NCBI RefSeq assembly: GCF_000003815.2
Contig: NW_023365730.1
Coordinates: 627,219 to 691,218 of the forward strand
Reading direction: 5' to 3'
DNA from: Branchiostoma floridae
Lineage: Eukaryota > Chordata > Leptocardii > Amphioxiformes > Branchiostomatidae
Length of the DNA stretch: 64,000 nucleotides
Position numbers and translations under genes: made by a program. Positions 1-10,400 of this stretch are shown here, piece after piece (the first letter of the stretch is position 1; the number at the start of each line of letters is the position of its first letter). Below the pieces are notes generated by a model. The model saw nothing but the letters and a program-made list of their open reading frames with translations, did not search any database and had not been told where the DNA came from.

Positions 1-151
1 GATATGCCCCCCCCCCCTACCCCTCAGTTTGATTAGATAATTATGTTGGCGTCTGAACTTTAACTTAGATGGATCATAGTATGAATGTCCGCTTAGCAAT
101 GTACTTGTCATCTATATTACCTAAATGATATATGCATTGCTCGTAAAGTAG

Positions 152-286
152 AACTACGTGAGCCACAGCCATCAACAAGCAAACGGAAAAGGAGGGGCAA
201 GCATCTGGAAGCAAGTTCCTTAGAGAAGTCAACGAAACAGGCAAGGACTGGAGCTGATTCTGAAGCTCTAGAATCACATGTGAAAG
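152..286 (+). pseudogene. Orphan copy of the basic linker exon
   Basis: A 135-nt exon-like block sits between an AG at 150-151 and a GT at 287-288. It is in the same phase (1-1) as, and very similar to, the linker exon at 1820-1954. It encodes a basic Ser/Thr-rich stretch with the core KRKRRGK. The flanking introns match those of the 1820-1954 copy as well, so this is the 3' half of a tandem duplicate of the gene's 5' end; its DED partner would lie left of the window. It may be a remnant, or the second exon of an alternative 5' end or upstream paralogue. The coding frame is open throughout the block. Confidence 0.6.
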
Positions 287-1095
287 GTAAAATATTATCA
301 AAGAAGTTTTATTGCTGGGTTTACATACGCGTCGACGTCAACAGAGGGTGGGTTAACACGTATGTGTTCGAGTCGCCTCTGGGGACACTCCTCTGGGCTA
401 CGAGTTTGGAGCGTTCTGTTGATACATAGGGAAGCAACGTGACTTTAATAATGTGACGCCAAGCTGCAACGGCGGACAGCTGAGAGCGTAGAAGGTATGA
501 TATTCTGAAAGCTTACTGAGTGTCCATGTATACAGAAAATACATTTGCTGTGACGACATAAATGTTGGTGACGATATGCGTCCCCTCAGTCTTATTGAAT
601 TTTTCCAGCCAATGTAATAAAATTCTATGACTACATTATTACGTCATACTACGTAATAATAGCGTAAACGTTCCTATAACCTTTACATAATATGTCTAAA
701 TCATTCTCCGAAAACTTAGTGGCCATATAAGAAGTCGTTTAAGAGAAACAGGAGTTAGCAGGGGCTGGCAAAAGTCACACCCCCGTACCAGATGGACCAT
801 AAAAGCCCGGTCTGAATAGGGTTAAGTAACTTCAAAACCCTGTTCAAAGTCGCTGTTGCTGGAGGGGGTCGGGTGGATGGTGGAGTCGCGTTCATTTTAT
901 TGTATTTCATTTATCAAATTGAATTATCGTATCACAAGAAATAAGATTAGAACAATTCATCCTGGTTGTATCTCGGTTTATGGAATAAATGCAAATACAT
1001 TTCTTTATATCAGTACCTTGGTACAAATAGCACATACGCCCCTTGCAATCTAGAAACACCTTTAACAGTTATATATCATCTATCCTCAAGCCAAG

Positions 1096-1402
1096 ATGCT
1101 GAAAGAACCTGTCCGTTACTTCTCCGGAATGACGGACAATGCTCGCCAGGAGCTGTACCTGGAGATATCCCGGAACATTACAGATGGAGAACTTACAGAT
1201 CTCCGTAACTATGTCAGCGGTGCAATGGTTTTACCAGCGGGATTCGTCCAACACGCCAACGCGCACCAGATCTGTAACCAAATGGAGAAAGAACAGAAGT
1301 TAAAGCCGGGAGATCTCACCCTTCTGGCGGAACTGATGAGAAAAATCGGCAGACATGACTACTCTGAACAGGCAGAGAAGATTGCAGAGTATGAAAGAAA
1401 AG
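1096..1402 (+). other. Exon 1: N-terminal death effector domain (DED), residues 1-102
   Basis: The exon begins at ATG and ends at a GT donor at 1403. Residues about 8-95 follow the DED pattern: an N-terminal helix ending EISRNI, then ELTDLRNYV, a central helix around HQICNQMEKE, and the characteristic late stretch LTLLAELMRKIGRHDY. DEDs self-assemble or recruit other DED proteins such as caspases and FADD-type adaptors; the partner here is unknown. The exon ends in phase 1. The sequence just upstream is shared with a second, gutted copy at 2341. Confidence 0.75.
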
Positions 1403-4400
1403 GTATGTTACAGTGTTAAACCTTCGCATGTAGGAGTGTTAGTATATTACATGTACTTAGTATGAATACGTTAACGCTGAAGGAAAAGCATTTGCAGTGT
1501 GTGCGTGGTCGGTTGGTCAAATTAGCAGCCAAAGATTCAAGTTTTCTGGAAGCTTACATGTATACAGAAAATACTTTTGCTGTGCTGAAAAAAATGTTGG
1601 TGACGATATACTCCCCACTCAGTCTGATGAAATAAATTTTTTGGCGTCTTAACGTGTTGACTATATGGACCATTGTTTGTATGAATGTCCGTACGGCAAT
1701 GTACAATCTATTACGCGTGTGAGATTAGAAAATGTATAGGGAAAAATACAATGTATGTAGAAATAACTATATCTATCTTAAACTTAGCTAATATACATAC
1801 ATTGCTCCTCACCATGCAGAGCTACGTGACTCACAGCCATCAACGAGCAAACGGAAAAGGAGGGGCAAGCATCTGGAAGAAAGTTCCTTAGAGACGTCAA
1901 CGAAACAGCCAAGGACTGAATCTGATTCTGAAGACGGAGAATCACATGTCGAAGGTAAAATATTATCAAGCAACTGTTATTGCTGGGTTTACATACGCGT
2001 CAACTCAGCGGAGTCTATGTCAACAGAGGAATCTCGGGTACTCAAGAACCCCACTTCCGGAATGAGTAACTTGAGTGACATCGAAACCATGTTTTACTTG
2101 CCGGAGGGGGATGGGGTGTATTATGGAGTCGCGTTTATTTCATTGTATTTTATTTACCAAATTAGATTATCGTACTTTATGAAGAAATAAGATTAAAACA
2201 ATTCATCCTGGTTATATCTGGTTAACGATTTTATGGAACAAATGGATAATATATTTATTGATCAACAGCACCTTTTGCCCCTTTCAGTTGCAATCTAGAA
2301 ACACCTTTAACAGTTATATATCATCTATCTTAATGTCAAAATGCTGAAAGTACCGGACAATCAATAGACTACTGTAAGGTCTTTGGAGAAGCACCGAAAT
2401 ATAATTGCAATTCATTATTATATTTGTGTTGTGATGAAATGTCACATTTAGTTGCTCCAGTGGAAGTGGAGGAATGTTTCGACAAAGTCATCGCCAAAAT
2501 CAGCCACAAGTGGGACGACCTGGCCCGGGAGCTGGGGTTCAACAGGGGCCAAATAAAAGGGATTGAGACAATGGAGCTTGACCAGGATCGCAGGTGCAGG
2601 GAGATGCTGCACAGGTGGAGAAACAGGGATGGAAGAGGGGCTACTCTACAGGTTCTGAAGCAGGCACTCATCAGAATCGATGAAAGGTTGACTGCAGAGA
2701 GCTTAGAAGGTATGATTACAATCCAAAGTGAAATATCGATATCTCAAAGAGAATTACACTTGCAATTTATGCAACCATTATCCATGCTTTTCAAGAAAAT
2801 TCGCACTTCGGCCCAGTCACTTCAGGAAACGCGCGTACGTGGAACCCCAGTAAGAAATCTAGGGTACTATTCTCCCGGACTCTACTTGTAAGTAACTTCG
2901 AATGTATGTTCATGCTCATTACGTTTTCTTGGGTGTAAATCAGGCGTCATATATGAAAATCAGTGAAAGGTACTTAGAGCAAATTTGAACTTATCTTTGT
3001 TAGTCTTCATGCCACATGGATGTTTTCGGTATTCTGTGGATATTGGTATTCGTTAAAAATCTTATAGTGCAAAGTTAAGTACTTGTAATGATTCAAAGCC
3101 AAGAAATGCTACGATAGTCACATCATCGACGTAGCTTGGTGTTTCAAGTCACTTCGCGGTCCTTTGTGTAAACAGAATGCTACTGAGTCGACTCTGGTGA
3201 AGTATACTCCAAGTCGATTCGTAAACGCTAGCGCCTTTGTATACTTAGCCAATGTCTCTGTTTCTAAATTTTCCTAATACTATGTAATTCTGGCTAAAAT
3301 ACTAAATATGTTTATGACATCCAGGTAAGCAATATTCAAATATCACTGGATTAAAAACGGATTTTAATCCAGTCGTAGAAATTGAATTGTATTTTAGTGA
3401 AATATGAAAAGATCTTTTAAGCATCATACTATGAAACACAGCCCATTATTTTTGCTTTCCAGACGACAGTAATGTCCCTATTGAGATCTACTTAAGAGGA
3501 CCGAAGGCGGCAAAGGCGTATAAAGACGCTTGTCAGCAGGGAACAGTCCGTGTTTACAGCACGCGGGTTCCGGTGGTGGGTCAGTACAGGGCAGGGAAAA
3601 CCTGTCTCGTCAACAGGCTGATGGGAGAACCCGTCAGGCTGGATGAACCAATCACGGATGGGATACAGATTACGTCTGATGTACAAACCAAGACATGGAA
3701 GAAGTCGAAAGGTAGAGATGTGTGTTTATGTATATTCTAATTGTCGTTAACATGTTTTATTAGACTTCAGACGTATTCAAACTTTTCTATAAAACATATT
3801 ACATTTGTATTATTGCAGAAGAGCTCGACGAATTTGGTGCTACGATGGCAGAACTCTTGATGCAGACACAATCGGCTGAAGGTAATGCGTGATATTCAAT
3901 CAAATATACATTGTTCGACATTTCTTTATAAACGATTGCCTTGACGCAGCCCAAGTTTCTTACTTTTGGAAGTGCGAAATAGGGCATTGGAGAAGGATTT
4001 CTTAGAACATGATGGCGCAGTGAATTTATCCAATAGTTAACCGAATAATGGTACATAATATACTTGGAGAGCATTTCTAGATGTCATTATTTTGTTTGCA
4101 ACTTTTTCATTACCAGCAACTTAAAATTGCATGTAGACTTATCACCAAGTTTATGTTTTAATTGCATATTTGACTGCCTAGTTCACGCATTGATTTCACT
4201 CTACAGAGAAAGGAAAAGAGTCGTCTTCACCGACTGGGGATGTTGTAGAACCAGTACAGCTTGATCACACTATCTTGCAAGCTATTCATCATCATCATCT
4301 GTCGACTCCCGGGGAGGACGGGGTTAGTCCATGCACCACTGCAGCCCATGACAGTCGGTCTGCCATGACCGCTCCCTCGGCTAGCCCGGTATCCCCGGAG

Positions 4401-7400
4401 AGAACCTTCGGGTTCAGAAAAGGCAGATCAACAATATCGCCAGCTATTACTGGGGAGGTAAGTACGGAAGAACCCCAAACACCGAGCGCAGTCATCCCAG
4501 ACAGCGTGGCAGAAAGAATAAGAAAGGCCGGTATCACAGAGGACGAACTCGGAACTGCTGATTATCCACGTCTATCTTTCTGGGATTTCGGCGGCCAGGC
4601 AACGTACTATGGAACCCACCAATGCTTCATCACCTACCGGGCTATCTACATCCTCGTGATGTCTCTGCTGCAGGAACTGTCGGATCCTGTTCCAGACCTG
4701 GACTACAAGGCTTCTGTGAACAACCTGAGAACGGGAGAAGGTATTCCACAAATGTTATTCCCCCATGGCCCAGTTACCTTTTTAACTTTTTGTATGATAC
4801 CTTTAGGTATAATGGGAATTCCCCGTTTAGCCAATAAAATCAATTGTATTCCCCATATTGAATCTCTCCATTTTGATCACTCTATCTAGTCTTGATTCGG
4901 CTAACTAGCGGTTTAGCGGTGTGTTTACTGCAATTCGATGCATTGCCCTATTAATTGTATGTCAGATGGGACAGCTGGTACTGCTGGATGAACAATTGTT
5001 CGATAGTTGTCTCATATTTTTATTCCACAGCGTTTGAAGATTTCTATTCTCTCATTATTCCTCTTGTAGACTACCTGGACCACTGGCTAAACACTATCCG
5101 ATCTCACACTCTGCCAAGACAACTAACAGAGATTGGACAACCTTCTGGCACAGAACAACCTCCATTAACAGAGCAACTTCAAAACAAAGGACAACCTTCA
5201 GACACAGGACAAGTAGCAGACACAGGGCCATCTCCTAACAGAGAACAGTCTTCAGTCACAAAACAACCCTCAGGCACTGGACAGCCTCCAGTCACAGAAC
5301 AGCCTCCTGTCACAGGGCAACCTCCAGACACAGAACAGCCCACAGGCAAGGGACCAGCTCCGGACACAGGACCAGTTCCAGGCAGAGGGCAACCTCCAAA
5401 CACAGGACCAGCTCTAGGCAGAGGGCAACCTCCGAAAACAGGGCAACCTCCAGACAGAAGGCCAGCTCCAGATACAGGACCAGATACGGACACGGAACAG
5501 CCTCTAGACAGAGGGCAACCTCCGGATACAGGACCAGCTCCAGACACAGGACAACCTCCTGCAATTATCGTCCTAACACGCAAAGACAAGGTCACGAAGG
5601 TGCAAAAATATTATCCTATTATTTTCTTTTTTTGTGGACCACGTATTTATAAAGAAGAAACGTTGTTCAATTCAGTCTCAGGAGGTCTTCTCTTTAAACA
5701 TATCAAGATGACCTTAAAGTAAAGCTGACGAAACCTTTGTAGGAATGGATTTTTTTATCTCCTTATCGTTTGCCAATGTGTGAACGTTGTGTCAAATGTA
5801 ATGGTCAGAAATGTTGTACAAATAGTTACATTTAGTTATAGGCTTTGATTTAATGGGTTTTAAAGGTTACGTGCTTAACTATGATCAACTATAAAACGTT
5901 GCTTTTCAGGAAGCCGTGGAGATGTACAAGAAGAAAATCTTCAATCATATCAGCGGAAAGGCTGCAGGAAATCTTGTTATGCCAGAGATATTCACAATTG
6001 ATAACACTGCTAACGACAACACGGCTGACGAGCTTCGTAACTATCTCCGCCAAGTTGCAAATAGTCTACCATACATGGGCGAGGAAATCCCCATCTCATG
6101 GCTACACCTCAAATCCAAACTGAGGGAAAAGAGGAAGGAGGGCGACCCATTCTGCAAGTTAGAGGAAATAGTGGAACTAGCTCGAGATCCTGACATCAAC
6201 ATCACCGACAATAATGACCTCGCCATTGTACTAAACTTCCTCCACGACCGAGGTGACATCATCTTCTTTGACGAGCCAAGTCTCCGTGATGACGTCACCC
6301 TGCAGCCACAGGTGATGATTGACGCCTTTAAGACCATCATCACAGTACCAGAGTATCAGCAGGACAGAAAGAATGCGAAGGATCAAGAGATAGAGAAGAT
6401 GTGGGAAAGACTGGAAGAAGAAGGCGTTCTCAGTGACAAGCTGCTGACGGAGATCTGGGAAAGGAAGGATCGACAGCTGGAGAAACCATTTCTGCTCAAA
6501 CACAAAACCTTCCTGAAGGCACTTATGGAAAAGTACTATCTCATTTGCAACGCCACACATGCCGGTGACACGTCTGACGAGTCTCAGCAGGAAGAGAATT
6601 ATTTCGTACCTGCGCTCCTCAAATGCGAAAGGGAAAACAGCGAACTGTATCCCAGCAACATGCATCTTTGTAAACAGGCGCTGTACATAGAGTTTAGTGA
6701 GAAATTTCTACCCAGTGGCATGTTCAACCGACTTCAAGCCTTGTGTGTTCGCCGGTTTGGACTTGAGAGTTCCCGCGTCTACGCCGATTGTGCTCGCTTT
6801 CCAACGGACGATGAGGGGCAAGCCTTCGTCATCACCAAAGTGAACCACTTCTTAAAGATAGAGCTTCTGTCATCTTGTAACGTCTTCACGGAAGGAATGC
6901 GCGTCAGAAAGTTCCTCAGTAGTGCCCTGTTTGAGATCAAAGAGAAGTGGATCCCCTGCATCCAGTACAAGCTGTGCTTCTCCAAAAAAGAAGAGAGAAG
7001 AGACGACCCTGTACTTCAAGCACTGCCGCTAGAAGTTGGGTCACTGCGACAGTTTTGGGGGTAAGAAAGAAGTATACTTTGTTTCAGTCATTATAAATTT
7101 CTCCATTTGAAATATGTCTTTTGTCTCAGTATGATCCAGTATTTAACATTGCACCCACCTGTATGCTATTGGTAATGCCTGTTCGAGACTGGTATGTATC
7201 AGAAGATGAAAAAGGCCACACAAACTTTGGTGTTCATCTTTTGTGCTGGGAAACCTTGTGCTTATTTGCATTTCTGCATAAATCTTCTGCCATTACCGCA
7301 GTGATGACTGTTAATACGTAACACAAAAATGTGATATTTGCGAAAATGACTCAATTTAATGTTCCCTTTTTTCCAGAATACCATACACATTTCGTAAAGT

Positions 7401-10400
7401 TTGGATGGATGCCGGTCCCAGGTCTAGTCGAACAGGTATACATTAAAAATATTATAAATATATAATTCTATTGATAAAACTTTGTTGTATTTTAGACCTC
7501 CACTAACCATCATTGTATTATTTCTTAAACCACATCACAAAAACGGAGTAAGCTACATATTATGTATGGTATATATAGTCATCTTGGCGATCTTGATGAC
7601 AATCAACAGTCTTTGCTCCATCGATCGCTCTATATAACTCATGTGGGTTTGGGATCTATTGATAATAATGTTTGAATTTGAACTTTTTAGTTGTAAATAG
7701 CTTTGCAGAAAGCTCTCTTATTAAGAAACATCTCATCTGCAGAAAACGAGGGAGGAGACGGCCCAGTGATCGTAAGGCCTAGTGGAGACCTTCGTGCTAT
7801 TGGCGGGATGCACACAATCGGACCCGCGTTGAACTGTGTAGACCTAGGTGGAGAACTGACGCAGGACCGATTTGACCACATCAGGAACAAGTTGACACCC
7901 ATACAGCGGGTCCTGGAGATGATGAAGCTGGTAGAAGATAAGTATCTTCTTGGATCTGCGGTGGAAATTTGCTTCCCGGAGTTCGCTGATCTTTTCTGGA
8001 GGAAGAAACGAGGTACGTTGTCAGCGCTCTAGGTCTTTAGCAGTGAAGGGTAATCTGTTGTTACAAGCATTTGAAAGGAATACATTTACATACTATTATT
8101 ACATAGAAGTATTTCATGTCCTCCAGGAAAGGGTATTCTCATTCTCCACACTGACGACTACACTGCAGAGTTCGTCTCGCCTCTCCAGACAACGCTTAAT
8201 GAAGCAGGCTTGTCCTGCCACACTGAGACCATCACGGCTACTGACTCCATTACAGAGAAAACAGTCGAACTTCTGCTCAACCCAAGCAACAGGATGGTTC
8301 TCCTGGTCATCAGTCCCCAGGCTCTACATCACAACCACTGGTCAAACCTTGACTACGAGTTCCCAGTTCGGAACGATAAGCTACTGCTGCCCATCCTGCT
8401 GTACCCGCGGGGCTCCAGAGACAGGATGGTCCGTTTTCTCCAGCAGCGGGCTCCTGTGATGTGCAATCTGACATCAGTGGAGATAAGAGATGAAAGGAAG
8501 GATGGTGCCAGAAGAAAGACTGAAGGAAATCATGCAGAAGGTACTTACGTTGGGAAGGCAAATCCTCTTTTTTTCATTCTGACCAGTGGAATGCCTGCGT
8601 TGGTGGCAGCTTTTCTCATCTTCTTCTAAAGTCATTAAATCTTTTTAAAAATCTTTTTCAGGTCATGACTGACGAAGAAAGAGGTGAGTTCATAAAATCG
8701 CAACAAAATCATTTTCCTGCTCAGCAGTACAATCAGAAAGCAAAGTGCGAATTTTTTTTCAATTTTGTTAATTTTTAGGTGACCAGTAAACATAGAAGCA
8801 TGGTGCATAACTTAACATTAACCATCGCGGTTTCTTCAGATTTCCATCAGATGTTGGAAAGCATTTTCAGTCGGCTGGACGACAGAGATATGCGGCTTCT
8901 TCTGCGCCTGTGGTCTGCACGTACCGGTAAACAGGAGAGTACAGAGATCGAGACGCCAGCTGACTTGATGAAGACCATGTTGAGGACTGGGTACATCACA
9001 ACAGGTACGCGGAATTTCAAAATTTTACTTTCATTTGTACATTTTATGTATTAATGGAAGGAATGTGTAAAATGTTATATTTCTGACTTTTGTGCCATTG
9101 TAGTTTACATGTGCTGTGCTTCTAACTTCTGTTGACACTTCTCTTGTGTTTATTTGTTGTCGAATTATAGAAAAGATGTTACTCCTCTGCAAAATACTTT
9201 TTAAAAACATAAATGAAAAGAAAAAATGTATGACTTTTCCAGGTAATCTCGGAATGCTGGAGAAGGACATGATTGCGGCTGGGATCAGCCTTCCGATTAT
9301 TATGCGAGACATTCCAGGTAGGCGTCAATCTTATAAAAAAAATTCTGCCCTTGAAGCCTGGGAGACAAATTGTTTTTAAATGAAAGTCAGGATGCCATTT
9401 TACCAAGCAAAAGTTTCCGCCGTATATCATATTGCGTATATTTCTGCCTCTTTCAAAGTCTTTGTCGTCTTTGGCACTGAACTTACTTATTAAGACGTGT
9501 AAACAGCAAATTTGTTACATTTGTCAAACTAAACTCAAACAGTCCGAGGTCTGGCTGTTCGATGAGTTCTAGAAAGATCTGAAACATCGATCTTGGACTT
9601 TTTGTCTTCAGCTCAACAAAGGTTTGTGCATATGGAAGCCAGTCAAGCATCTTAAACACATGACACACCACGTATTAAGTTTTATACATCTTTAATGTTA
9701 TTCATTTCCAATGTCCCTTAGGTGTACCAGAGGAGATGAAGTACACAAGGACAATAGAGGCTGCAGTAGGACCCGCGGGTGGAGAGTTGGAGATTCCTGG
9801 TTTCGTCAAACTCATTGTGCCACAAGGAGTCCTTCAGCAAGACACCATGATAACCATCTCCACTGTGGATGTTGCTGCTATCCTCAGGGATCCTGAGAGT
9901 GTCAACTGGATCTCCGGCTACCCCTGGTCCCTGGGTGAGGACGACTGTCCACGTGAGCTACTGGATCAGGTGCTGTTCTCCCCAGCTGTTGATGTCAACC
10001 TACACGGTGCACAGCTGAATGGACCAGTGGAGGTGCAGACGTGGCGACCTCCAGGTTCTGAGGGGATGAAGTGTCTTCTGTTGAAGCACCATGATGCAGA
10101 AGGCTGGACAGATATCACAGCTTTAACCAGGCATCACATTGACTCGGACAGATTGTCAATGTTGTTGCAGACCTTCAGTCTGCAAACAATCTTATTTGCC
10201 CCGGTAAAAGCTGTTGCCAAAGTTACAAATGCAATGCTTGGTGTCTTTTCGTCTGAAACTGTTGAGGGCACGTTTACAGCGTACGTCAACCCTGGTGTAA
10301 ACGAAATGGAATTCCACCTTGTCTGCAGAGACCAAAGCGTGGAAACAGATGAGTACCACCAAGGATTCAAGTGGTGTGGGTCCAACGAAGCAAGGTCTCC

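Noticed and set aside
1-30. Poly-C run at the window start
   Set aside because: Simple low-complexity run; nothing functional can be supported.
5179-5595. - strand frames with Cys/Gly/Pro repeats opposite the ROC insertion
   Set aside because: Shadow of the in-frame hexapeptide repeat on the + strand.
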